Assembly (NCBI RefSeq): GCF_014836955.1
Contig: NZ_JACSPV010000008.1
Coordinates: 96,933 to 160,932, forward strand
DNA: 64,000 nt
Reading direction: 5' to 3'
From: Bacillus norwichensis
Lineage (GTDB): Bacteria > Bacillota > Bacilli > Bacillales > Bacillaceae_C
Shown piece after piece: positions 36,896 to 44,815 of this stretch (position 1 is its first letter; each line of letters starts with the position of its first letter). The notes under the pieces are model-generated. The model was not told the origin of the DNA. It made no database searches and saw only the letters and a program-made list of their open reading frames with translations. Both the position numbers and the translations under genes were made by a program.

Positions 36896-37837
36896 TTGCT
36901 AAAAAAATTAGGAATTGAAATAGTAAAACTCGATCTTCCGTTTCGGCTAAATCATGTAAATTGTTTACTTGCTGAAGGAGAAACTGGTTGGGCGATTATT
37001 GATACAGGATTACATGATACAAAAACAATAGCTAGATGGGAGGATATTTTACAAGGGAAAAATGTGAGTGATCTATATATTTCTCACTATCATCCTGATC
37101 ATTTTGGCTATGCAGGAGGGTTGCAACAAAAGACAGGTGCCAAAGTTTCAATGACGCAAGTTGATGAAAAGTCTGGGAAAAAGGTGTGGGGAGAAGAGTT
37201 TATTCAAGAGATTAGGAAAAATTACACCCTATCAGGGGTTCCAGATCGTATCGCTCAGCTAATGACAGTAAACACAGAAGAATTCAGGAAAATTATTACA
37301 CCATATCCTAATGTAGATCATTATTTTCAAGAGGGTGAAAAAATTCTATTTGGTCAACACGAGTATGAAGTTATTTTTACACCCGGGCATGCTGACGGGT
37401 TAGTGGTGTTTTATAGTAAAGAAAATAGTGTTCTTTTATCGACTGACCATATTTTACCGCGCATTACTCCGAATATCGCTTATTGGTTTCATGGAGTAAA
37501 GAATCCCTTAAAAGCGTACATGGAATCTTTAGAAAAAATAAAAAGGCTAAATGTAGAATTTGTGATTCCGTCGCATGGGGAACCGTTTTATTCCGCGAAT
37601 AACCGGATTAATGAAATTTTAAAACATCACGAAGAAAGGTTAGCATTTGTGCTGAAATCGATCGGGAGAGAGATCACTGCCTACTCATTGAGTAAGAAAT
37701 TGTTTGCTTTTGAGATGGATGCACATGAAGAACGGTTTGCATTAGGAGAATCGATAGCGCACTTGGAATATTTACGGCATAAGGGCTACATCAACAAGGA
37801 GATTCATAATGATACTTGCTGGTACTATATTCTATAA
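36896..37837 (+). CDS. Metallo-beta-lactamase-fold hydrolase
   Basis: 313 residues. The metal motif SHYHPDHFGYAGGL (HxHxDH) lies near residue 62, a GHADGLVVFY segment holds the next His ligand, and STDHIL and PSHGEPF complete the set. The C-terminal helical LACTB2-like winged region is typical of hydrolases acting on thioesters or nucleic acids. It starts at TTG with GAGGGATG. In this context a thioesterase on an acyl-CoA intermediate is plausible but inferred. Confidence 0.87.
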   Translation: MLKKLGIEIVKLDLPFRLNHVNCLLAEGETGWAIIDTGLHDTKTIARWEDILQGKNVSDLYISHYHPDHFGYAGGLQQKTGAKVSMTQVDEKSGKKVWGEEFIQEIRKNYTLSGVPDRIAQLMTVNTEEFRKIITPYPNVDHYFQEGEKILFGQHEYEVIFTPGHADGLVVFYSKENSVLLSTDHILPRITPNIAYWFHGVKNPLKAYMESLEKIKRLNVEFVIPSHGEPFYSANNRINEILKHHEERLAFVLKSIGREITAYSLSKKLFAFEMDAHEERFALGESIAHLEYLRHKGYINKEIHNDTCWYYIL

Positions 37838-37877
37838 ATTAATTTTTTTGTATGAGGCCCGTTACTAATCAAAAAGT

Positions 37878-38075
37878 GTAATATCACCATTTTTTGATCC
37901 AATGATTAGCAAACTGATTGTTAAAGGGAGTTCACATGAGGAAGCCATTTCTAGACTTAAACAAGCCCTTGTAATTGAGGGAATTAAAACAAATTTATCA
38001 ATGCTGCAAAAAATCATGAGTCATGAGCAATTTAAAGAAGGGAATACTACGACAAAATTTGTTAATAATCATTAA
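37878..38075 (+). pseudogene. Biotin carboxylase (AccC-type) C-terminal remnant
   Basis: The frame encodes VISPFFDPMISKLIVKGSS, then HEEAISRLKQALVIEGIKTN, and ends TKFVNNH-stop. This is the C-terminal end of biotin carboxylase subunits (pattern YDPMIAKLIVHG..EEAI.RM..AL..F.IEG..TN). There is no start codon context, an in-frame TAA lies at 37866, and two or three residues before IEG are missing. The remaining ~400 residues were deleted, with the junction just after the metallo-hydrolase gene. The biotin carrier gene follows 29 bases later, the classic accC-bccp order, so the carboxylase was once complete. Confidence 0.85.
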
Positions 38076-38104
38076 CAAACTAGAAAGAATGGGGAGGAAA
38101 AATC

Positions 38105-38317
38105 ATGACTGAAGTAAAAGCAATGATGCCGGGGAATGTATGGAAAGTAATAGTCAAAGTAGATGATGAAGTTACAGAAGATCAAGATATTGTAATTTTA
38201 GAATCAATGAAAATGGAAATTCCAATATCTACTGAAACAGCGGGTTCAATTCAGGAAATAAAAGTATCTGAGGGAGATTTTGTAGATGAAGGAGATGTTA
38301 TTGCAATTATCAAGTGA
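38105..38317 (+). CDS. Biotin carboxyl carrier protein (small, YngHB-like)
   Basis: 70 residues, a stand-alone biotinyl domain. The biotinylation motif is ESMKMEIP (Lys at about residue 36), with the hallmark MPGNVWKVIVKVDDEV and EGDFVDEGDVIAII flanks forming the two halves of the flattened beta-barrel. Length and sequence resemble the YngHB carrier of the Bacillus yng/mln leucine-type operon. The RBS is GGGGAGG. It carries CO2 from a biotin carboxylase to the carboxyltransferases at 31804/35198; the carboxylase must now come from elsewhere because its own gene is a remnant. Confidence 0.92.
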   Translation: MTEVKAMMPGNVWKVIVKVDDEVTEDQDIVILESMKMEIPISTETAGSIQEIKVSEGDFVDEGDVIAIIK

Positions 38318-38629
38318 AATGTCGGACATCAAGAGTTCGTCAAATAAAGTTTGAGAAGGTATCTAAAAAACTATTACAGATTATTCAAACGGGAAAGCCC
38401 ATTTTTTTTATCGTATATATGTTGCAACTTTCACATTCAAGAAAGATTACTAGCGTCTTAAATACGTTAAATCTTGGTGAAGTTCAGCCAAGGGGCTTGA
38501 TTGGAGATTAAAAAAGAACGATTGATTGGACTTGCATAGCTGTAAATTTGGCAGCTATAAATGTCTCAGTTTGTGGGGAGTGTTCAGTGGATCATTTTAG
38601 CGTTTTTCACACCATGATCATTTTAGAAT
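38318..38629. other. Post-cluster spacer with unrecognised short frame
   Basis: A 65-codon frame at 38314-38511 overlaps the carrier stop, has no ribosome site and matches nothing recognised. Its tail (SVLNTLNLGEVQPRGLIGD) looks coding-like, so it could be a remnant of a further cluster gene. Confidence 0.3.
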
Positions 38630-38680
38630 AACAAAGCTTGGGAGAAACCGTTAAGAGTCACTCCTAGGCTTTGTTCCTTT
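38630..38680 (+). terminator. Terminator downstream of the catabolic cluster
   Basis: Arms AACAAAGC-GGAG (38630-38644) and CTCC-GCTTTGTT (38661-38675), then CCTTTT. Confidence 0.75.
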
Positions 38681-38804
38681 TAAGGCACAGGTTATCTCTT
38701 TGAGCAGGCTCATTATATATTGTTGAAGTTCTAAAGTTTTTAAAAACTTATTAGTTAACTGTATCTCGCTGTTAGCTATGCTCAAAGTGATGGATAATTC
38801 ATAG

Positions 38805-38833
38805 TTGACAAATGGGAATTGTATGTTTTAATA
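38805..38833 (+). promoter_or_regulatory. Sigma-A promoter of the FbpA-like gene
   Basis: TTGACA (38805-38810), 17 bp spacer, TTAATA (38828-38833), about 50 bases before the start codon. A clear Fur box could not be recognised by eye. Confidence 0.55.
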
Positions 38834-38883
38834 TAAGTATAAGACATTGATCGGATTATCTACAATGAAAGGGGAGAAAACGA

Positions 38884-39093
38884 ATGAGCCAAATCACACA
38901 GACGGTTGAAAGTAGAAGGAAAGAGTTAATTGACAAACTTGTGATGATGGGAGTATACAAGCACGGAGACAAACATCTCTTTGAATTATCTTTGAGAGAA
39001 TTGGAATATAAATATCGCAAAGTTAGATCAAGCAGCCATCCTCACAGTCAAACGGGTTCCATTCGTTGGGTGAGAAAAAAAGTTAACGCATAG
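38884..39093 (+). CDS. Fur-regulated basic protein, FbpA-like
   Basis: A 69-residue basic protein with the FbpA-domain pattern RKELIDKLVMMGVYKHGDKHLFELSLRELEYKY. In Bacillus, FbpA-type proteins are iron-starvation-induced helpers of the FsrA small RNA in the iron-sparing response. The RBS is AAAGGGGAG. It is a monocistronic unit with its own promoter and terminator. Assignment to the domain is good; a role in iron sparing is by family. Confidence 0.82.
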   Translation: MSQITQTVESRRKELIDKLVMMGVYKHGDKHLFELSLRELEYKYRKVRSSSHPHSQTGSIRWVRKKVNA

Positions 39094-39099
39094 TTTTGG

Positions 39100-39147
39100 A
39101 AATCAGTCGGCGGAAAACGGTTTGTTCGTTTTTCACCGACTGATTTT
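39100..39147 (+). terminator. Terminator of the FbpA-like gene
   Basis: AAATCAGTCGG (39100-39110) pairs with CCGACTGATTT (39136-39146), with inner GAAAAC/GTTTTTC pairing, then T. Confidence 0.85.
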
Positions 39148-39487
39148 GCATTTGTGAGGTGTCATCCAGAAAGCAACTAATCGATGCCCGCAACATCCGT
39201 GCACGGCTGTATAATCTAGATATGTGAGCCATGGCCCCGCTAATTGGGCCAGCTGGCCGAATAACCCATTGGTTACCTTAGAAACGGAGAAATACAATCA
39301 AGGTAAAAGTCAATCGCGTCTGAAAAAGGACTTACTGTCTGAGTTATCCGGGATACGATCAAAAAACTGAAAAAATCGAAATATGATCTACTCTGCTCAA
39401 AATACTTTAAGTTGAACTCTATTATTAACGATTTGAAGCAAGAAATAGCGGGCAATGAAGCCCGTCCTAACGTGTTTCGTTTGTTTA
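39148..39487. other. Intergenic region without recognisable gene
   Basis: Mixed-composition DNA between the FbpA terminator and the small minus-strand gene. A GC-richer patch (39180-39260) contains GGCCCCGC...GGGCCAGCTGGCC palindromic pieces, but no ORF, tRNA or terminator could be supported. Confidence 0.35.
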
Positions 39488-39712
39488 TTAAGTTTTATCC
39501 AATGAATCCCCGCGCATGAAGCGCTCGAATTCCTCCATGTCTTTATTTTTTGTATTGGACAGAGAAAGAGGATTTCGTTTTCTTTTTTCATCATCGCCAG
39601 ATATCCCCAACCGCGAGCTTTGCGTTGCTGTCGGATCATTGATTACACTCTCATATTTACCGTCGGAGTTAGGGGTAGCATTTGAGTGGACAACATCGTG
39701 TTTTCTTGGCAC
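39488..39712 (-). CDS. Small hydrophilic protein of unknown function
   Basis: 74 residues starting at GTG 39712 after AAAAGGAGATG, a good ribosome site. It is highly charged and Asn/Ser-rich with no membrane helix; it begins PRKHDVVHSNATPNSDGKYE and ends DMEEFERFMRGDSLDKT. Composition is that of small Bacillus proteins of sporulation or stress class, but no family is recognised. It is divergent from the ligase gene at 39991. Confidence 0.6.
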   Translation of the reverse strand: MPRKHDVVHSNATPNSDGKYESVINDPTATQSSRLGISGDDEKRKRNPLSLSNTKNKDMEEFERFMRGDSLDKT

Positions 39713-39864
39713 TGTATCATCTCCTTTTCATTATCTTGGGAAAAACGAAGGATTTTATGTGAAAAATATTCCTTGATCACATTCATTTGAAAACATTACA
39801 TATTATAATATTAAGAAAATATTGATTTAATTATTCAATTATATATAATATAAGTCAATCAATT

Positions 39865-39878
39865 TGTAAGCGCTTAAA
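39865..39878 (+). promoter_or_regulatory. CcpA cre-like site upstream of acyl-CoA ligase
   Basis: TGTAAGCGCTTAAA matches the catabolite-responsive consensus TGWNANCGNTNWCA except at position 13. It lies 113 bases before the ligase start, consistent with carbon catabolite repression of a fatty or branched acid utilisation gene. Confidence 0.5.
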
Positions 39879-39990
39879 ATGTGTAGAGAAATCTGCCTAT
39901 TTGTTAGGAATGACTTGTTACAAGCATGAATTCAGATGTTAAATGCATCATCATTAGACTCCATCATTAATCAAAAACAAGGAGGAAAAT

Positions 39991-41649
39991 ATGTCTGGTC
40001 TACTAAACAAAACGATTGGTCAGTTGTTGGATGAGGTTGCCGGAAAATATCCGGAAAACGACGCTGTTGTGTTTCCAAACCGGAAACTTCGCTATTCCTA
40101 CGAAGGTTTTAATCGACTTTGCCAGCTGGTAGCTAAGGGTTTTATGAAGATCGGATTGGAAAAAGGGGATCATCTTGCTGTTTGGACCTCCAATCAGCCG
40201 GAGTGGTTGTCAACTCAGTTTGCTACTGGAAAAATGGGAGCGGTGCTTGTCACGGTAAATACTAATTTTCAAACCACTGAACTTGAATATCTGCTTTCCC
40301 ATTCAGATTCAACAACACTTATTTTGATGGAGTCATATAAAGAAACATCTTATGTAGATATGTTGTATGAGATTGTTCCCGAGCTCAAAACCTCCGAACC
40401 AGGAAAACTCCAGTCTAAATCACTGCCATATTTGAAAAATGTCATTATTTTAGGGGAGAAGCGTTTTCCCGGAATGTTCTTATGGTCGGATATATTGAAG
40501 CTTGGTGAAGAAGTTGATGATCTAACACTTGCAAGAAGACAAGCGGAGCTTGAACCGGATGATGTAATCAATATGCAGTATACTTCTGGAACAACAGGTT
40601 ACCCAAAAGGCGTCATGCTAAGTCATTATAACTTAATTAATAACGCCAATAGTATTGCGACCTGCATGGAATTCACAGAAAAAGACCGATTATGTATTCC
40701 GGTACCATTTTTTCACACTTTTGGCTGTGTTCTAGGAACACTGACTAGTGTGACTGCTGGTACGACAATGGTAATTGTAGAAGAATTTCAAGCGGAACAG
40801 GTGTTGGAAGCGATTGAAGCGGAAAAATGCACAGCCCTTCACGGTGTCCCGACAATGTTTATCGCAGAATTGAACCACCCGGATTTTGAAAAATATGATT
40901 TAACTTCTTTGCGAACTGGTATAATGGCAGGTTCAACTTGTCCAATTGAAGTGATGAAGGCTGTAACAGAAAAAATGGGGGCTAAAGAAATTACAATTGC
41001 ATACGGACAAACGGAGTCATCGCCTGTTATTACTCAAACAAGAACAGATGACCGATTGGAAATCCGCGTGGCTACTGTTGGCCGAGCACTTCCGAATGTA
41101 GAAGTGAAAATTGTTGAACCGGGTACGAATCGAGCAGTTCCCAATAATGTAGAAGGAGAATTGTGTACAAGAGGGTACCATGTAATGCGAGGATATTACA
41201 AGAATGATAAAGGGACAAGAGAAGCGATTGATGATGAGGGCTGGCTTCATACCGGTGATTTGGCCGTGATGGATGAATATGGATATTGCCGAATTGTAGG
41301 TCGTTTGAAAGATATGATTATTCGTGGCGGTGAAAATATTTATCCGCGCGAAATAGAGGAGTATTTTTACCAACACCCAAAAGTATTGGATGTTCAGGTA
41401 GTCGGTGTGCCAGATGAGTTCTTCGGTGAAGAGGCAATGGCCTGGGTAATATTAAAAGAAAACGAAACAGCCTCGGAAGGGGAAATAAAGGATTATTTCA
41501 AAAGAAAGATATCCCGTCAAAAAATCCCACGTTACATTCAATTTTGTCAGGAATTTCCGCTTACAGCATCCGGAAAAATACAAAAATTTAAGCTGCGGCA
41601 GAACGGGATTGAATTAATAGATGACCGTGTTTTAAAAGGCAAACCCTAG
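39991..41649 (+). CDS. Fatty-acyl-CoA synthetase, YngI-like (AMP-forming)
   Basis: 552 residues. The ANL motifs are MQYTSGTTGYPKGVMLSH (P-loop, about residue 195), IAYGQTESSPV, LHTGDLAVMDEYGYCRIVGRLKDMIIRGGENIYP and TASGKIQKFKL with the catalytic Lys. The N-terminal GLLNKTIGQLLDEVAGKYPENDAVV opening and length (about 550) match the YngI group of fatty acyl-CoA ligases. The RBS is AAGGAGG. It is monocistronic. It is the third ligase in 14 kb; this one has its own cre-like control and no cluster partners. Confidence 0.92.
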   Translation: MSGLLNKTIGQLLDEVAGKYPENDAVVFPNRKLRYSYEGFNRLCQLVAKGFMKIGLEKGDHLAVWTSNQPEWLSTQFATGKMGAVLVTVNTNFQTTELEYLLSHSDSTTLILMESYKETSYVDMLYEIVPELKTSEPGKLQSKSLPYLKNVIILGEKRFPGMFLWSDILKLGEEVDDLTLARRQAELEPDDVINMQYTSGTTGYPKGVMLSHYNLINNANSIATCMEFTEKDRLCIPVPFFHTFGCVLGTLTSVTAGTTMVIVEEFQAEQVLEAIEAEKCTALHGVPTMFIAELNHPDFEKYDLTSLRTGIMAGSTCPIEVMKAVTEKMGAKEITIAYGQTESSPVITQTRTDDRLEIRVATVGRALPNVEVKIVEPGTNRAVPNNVEGELCTRGYHVMRGYYKNDKGTREAIDDEGWLHTGDLAVMDEYGYCRIVGRLKDMIIRGGENIYPREIEEYFYQHPKVLDVQVVGVPDEFFGEEAMAWVILKENETASEGEIKDYFKRKISRQKIPRYIQFCQEFPLTASGKIQKFKLRQNGIELIDDRVLKGKP

Positions 41650-41658
41650 AGATTTTTA

Positions 41659-41832
41659 TTTAATTTCATTTAGCCCACATCTGTAAGTGATGAGATGAAA
41701 GCATATAGGTTATTCATTAAGTGGGGGTAGAATCCGGCTGGAAAAAGTTGAAGCCTCCGGCGGAATTTTCAGAGGAGATATCTCAAGTGAGTTCGATAAA
41801 ATCTGGACGTAAGCAGGCAAAGGCGATTTGAT
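41659..41832 (+). repeat. Dispersed structured repeat, copy R8
   Basis: Left end TTTAATTTCATTTAG; the first hairpin is shortened. The GTGGGGG...CCGGCTG pair, AAGCCTCCGGCGG core and GAGTTCGATAAAATCTGG remain, and the right hairpin is degraded to AAGGCGATTTGAT. Confidence 0.8.
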
Positions 41833-41979
41833 AAATCTAATGATTCGGCCGCAAAGAGCCTAGCTTCAATTTTCCTGCAAAATAATTGTAAACAATGTGA
41901 AAGTTCACCGTTCATGAAGAAATAACCCTCATCCTATGATACACTAAAGGGAAAAAGCAGCCAGGAAAAGGAGATACTC

Positions 41980-43122
41980 ATGGTAAAGACGGTATTATTC
42001 GATGTAGATGGTGTGTTATTAAGTGAGGAGCGCTATTTTGACATGTCGGCCCTTGCTGTATGGGAGGTTTTGATCAGTCCTAATTATTTAGGAATAGATG
42101 CTGAAAAATTTAAAACTAACCTCACAGATGATGAAATTAACAATATACGGAAAGAAATCTTTGTTGATGACAGCGTATTGAAATTTTTAAAAGCAGGTGG
42201 ATTAAACGCTAATTGGGATATGATCTATTTGACAGCCGCTTATCAGCTCCTTCACTTATTGGAGCAGGTAAAAGATGAACTTGAGAATAAAATTGAAAAA
42301 TGGCTGACAAATGAGATTGACCGTAAAATTTTATTGGAAATAGGCGAAGCATTGGCTGGGAGAAATCTGACATTCGATTTTCCAAAATTTCTTGATGATT
42401 TTCAAAGCGCTGAGCCGACACAGCAGGGGCTTATGGATCACTTGGATTATTTATCTAAAGAAAAGTTTGGTGTCGAAACGAGAATGTTCGGGAAGATGGA
42501 TCAGCTATGGTCAACATGTGAGCTTGTTTCCCAAGAATGGTATGTAGGGGATGAGCACGTACTTGAATCTACTGGAAGACCTTCTGTCCAAACGGGAAAA
42601 GCTGGATTCATGTCAGATGAAAAAGTGCTTGCCGATAAAGATAAGATTGCCGATCTTTTTGATATCCTGACAAACAGCGGTGTAAGAATTGGAATAGGTA
42701 CCGGACGTCCAGAGCTTGAAACGATTGAACCATTCAAAGCATTGGATTGGATAAAGCACTTTGACACTAGCTATATCGTTACAGCGGACGATGTGTTACG
42801 AGCGGAGCGGGCGTATCCTGAAGGGCCATCCCTTTCAAAGCCACATCCATTTACTTATATTAAGGCTTTATCAGGGAAGATGAAGACAGATGACGAGTGT
42901 CTCGCAGAAGAATTGCCTATTGAAAATGGCAATGAGACGCTTATTGTTGGCGATTCTCTTGCGGATTTATTGGCAGCAAGAAAGATGGGGTGCTTGTTTG
43001 CAGCGGTCCTTACTGGATTATCTGGACAGGATGCACGTGCTGAATTTGAAGAATATAATGCGGATTATATTTTAGACGGTGTCCTTGATGTGAAGGATCT
43101 TGTATTTTCCCTCGTAAAATAA
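41980..43122 (+). CDS. HAD-family hydrolase
   Basis: 380 residues. HAD motif I is LFDVDGVLL (two catalytic Asp at about residues 8 and 10). Motif II lies in GIGTGRPELETI, motif III Lys in LSKPHPF, and motif IV in VGDSLADLLAARKMGC. A long helical cap of about 190 residues between motifs I and II makes it larger than usual phosphatases of the family. Convergent with serA through a shared terminator. Similar genes occur next to serA in related bacilli, so a phosphoserine- or phosphoglycolate-like substrate is possible but unproven. Confidence 0.87.
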   Translation: MVKTVLFDVDGVLLSEERYFDMSALAVWEVLISPNYLGIDAEKFKTNLTDDEINNIRKEIFVDDSVLKFLKAGGLNANWDMIYLTAAYQLLHLLEQVKDELENKIEKWLTNEIDRKILLEIGEALAGRNLTFDFPKFLDDFQSAEPTQQGLMDHLDYLSKEKFGVETRMFGKMDQLWSTCELVSQEWYVGDEHVLESTGRPSVQTGKAGFMSDEKVLADKDKIADLFDILTNSGVRIGIGTGRPELETIEPFKALDWIKHFDTSYIVTADDVLRAERAYPEGPSLSKPHPFTYIKALSGKMKTDDECLAEELPIENGNETLIVGDSLADLLAARKMGCLFAAVLTGLSGQDARAEFEEYNADYILDGVLDVKDLVFSLVK

Positions 43123-43127
43123 TAGTG

Positions 43128-43169
43128 AAAAGAGATCCTGCTCTTTGTTTGAGAGCAGGATCTCTTTTT
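43128..43169. terminator. Bidirectional terminator between HAD gene and serA
   Basis: AAAAGAGATCCTGCTCT and AGAGCAGGATCTCTTTT form a 17-bp perfect stem with A and T tails, serving both convergent genes. Confidence 0.93.
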
Positions 43170-43201
43170 GTAATTATAAATCCAGATTTATCAAAAGTCG
43201 A

Positions 43202-44815
43202 TTAAGCATAATAAGCTGGTATGTTTTCGCTTGGAAGTTCAAGGAACTGAACAGCTCTGAGGCCGTCCATTTCAACCAATTCTTTAGCAACTTCATCGTC
43301 GACTTTTTTATCGAGGGTAAGAACCATGATGGCTTCTCCACCAGCTTCAGCTCTTCCAACTTGCATCGTACCAATATTAATCTGGTGGCTGCCTAGGATA
43401 GAGCCGACACGTCCAATCATTCCAGGAAGATCGTGGTGTTCGATATATAGCAAGAAGCGTTCCGGACGAACGTCAACGCTGTATTCGTTCATCTTCACGA
43501 TACGTGAGCCATAACCGTTAAGGATGGTTGCCCCGATGCTGGCGCTGTCGTTACCATTATACAAAGTCAATTCCATATAGCTTGCGAAACCTTTGGAAGT
43601 CGGATTGTTGGTAACGTTAAAAGAAACTCCTTGGTCATTCAATAAATGAAGAACGTTAATCATATTAACGGAATCACTTAAATGGTGTGACAGTATTCCT
43701 TTAATCATCGTTCTTGTTAAGAAGTCGTTATCCTCTTTAGCCAGATTTCCATAATAATTAATTTCAATTTTTTCTGGAGCTTGTTTCAGCAGTTGGATTG
43801 CTAGAATTCCAACTTGTTCTCCAAGATCAATAAATGGTTGAAGCTTTTTCTGAGTTTCGCCAGAAACTTGCGGCATATTTATCGCATGGCGAATGGAATC
43901 TGTTTCGAAAATATCAATGATTTCTGTACTGACTTCTTGCGCTACTTTCTCTTGTGCTTCTACAGTCGAAGCACCAAGGTGAGGTGTAACAATTGCATTA
44001 GGGTGGCTGAGCAGTTCCTGATTAGAAGCTGGCTCAGTTTCGAAAACATCAATGGCAGCACCAGCCACTTGTCCAGAATTGAGTCCGCGAACAAGGGCGT
44101 TCTCATCAATGATACCGCCACGTGCACAGTTGATGATTCGTACACCTTTCTTTGTTTTAGCCAAGTAATCATCGTTGATTAGGCCTTTTGTATCCTTCGT
44201 AAGCGGTGTATGGACAGTGATGAAGTCTGCAGCTTCGGCAATTTCATCCAAAGTGGCTTTTGTGATGCCCATTTGGTTTGCGCGATCCTCAGTCAAATAA
44301 GGGTCGTAGCCCAAGATCTTCATGCCGAACTTTTTCGCTCTTTTTGAAACTTCTGCCCCTATTTTACCCATTCCGATAATACCGAGGGTTTTTTCATACA
44401 ATTCAACGCCTTTGAAAGCGTTGCGATCCCAATTTCCTGCAGAAGTAGACATGTGTGCATGTGGAATTCGGCGGGCCAAAGAAAGCATCATGGCCATTGT
44501 ATGTTCCGCAGCGGCAATTGTGTTGGCGCCAGGAGCGTTGATTACGAGAATTCCTTTCTTAGTTGCAGCATTTACATCGATATTATCGACCCCGACACCA
44601 GCGCGGGCAACAACACGAAGTTTTTCAGCTGAGTTAAGGAGATCTTCTGTCACTTGTGTCTGGCTTCGAACAATCAGTGCGTCGTAGTCTTTGAAGATCG
44701 CTTTTATCTCTTCAGGGGATAAACCTGATTTCTTATCTACGGTAAAATTCGGATGATCATACAGCGCCTTTAATCCCGTATCGCTGATTGAATCTGTTAC
44801 TAACACTTTATACAT
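43202..44815 (-). CDS. serA: D-3-phosphoglycerate dehydrogenase
   Basis: 537 residues, the long three-domain form. The catalytic/NAD domain has GMGKIGAEVSKRAKKFG, Arg in INCARGG, Glu in FETEPAS and His in VTPHLGAS. An intervening allosteric-substrate-binding domain and a C-terminal ACT domain (LLYIEHHDLPGMIGRVGSIL) follow. It makes 3-phosphohydroxypyruvate, the first step to serine and glycine. ATG 44815 overlaps the stop of the upstream aminotransferase by eight bases; the longer frame is not needed. The operon is under T-box control. Confidence 0.95.
   Translation of the reverse strand: MYKVLVTDSISDTGLKALYDHPNFTVDKKSGLSPEEIKAIFKDYDALIVRSQTQVTEDLLNSAEKLRVVARAGVGVDNIDVNAATKKGILVINAPGANTIAAAEHTMAMMLSLARRIPHAHMSTSAGNWDRNAFKGVELYEKTLGIIGMGKIGAEVSKRAKKFGMKILGYDPYLTEDRANQMGITKATLDEIAEAADFITVHTPLTKDTKGLINDDYLAKTKKGVRIINCARGGIIDENALVRGLNSGQVAGAAIDVFETEPASNQELLSHPNAIVTPHLGASTVEAQEKVAQEVSTEIIDIFETDSIRHAINMPQVSGETQKKLQPFIDLGEQVGILAIQLLKQAPEKIEINYYGNLAKEDNDFLTRTMIKGILSHHLSDSVNMINVLHLLNDQGVSFNVTNNPTSKGFASYMELTLYNGNDSASIGATILNGYGSRIVKMNEYSVDVRPERFLLYIEHHDLPGMIGRVGSILGSHQINIGTMQVGRAEAGGEAIMVLTLDKKVDDEVAKELVEMDGLRAVQFLELPSENIPAYYA

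Noticed and set aside
38314..38511. 65-codon frame after the biotin carrier gene as a functional gene
   Set aside because: It overlaps the carrier stop, has no Shine-Dalgarno and no recognisable motif. Kept only as a possible remnant.
38761..38833. Fur box before the FbpA-like gene
   Set aside because: TGGATAATTCAT and AATATAAGTATA only weakly resemble the TGATAATNATTATCA consensus; not reported as a site.
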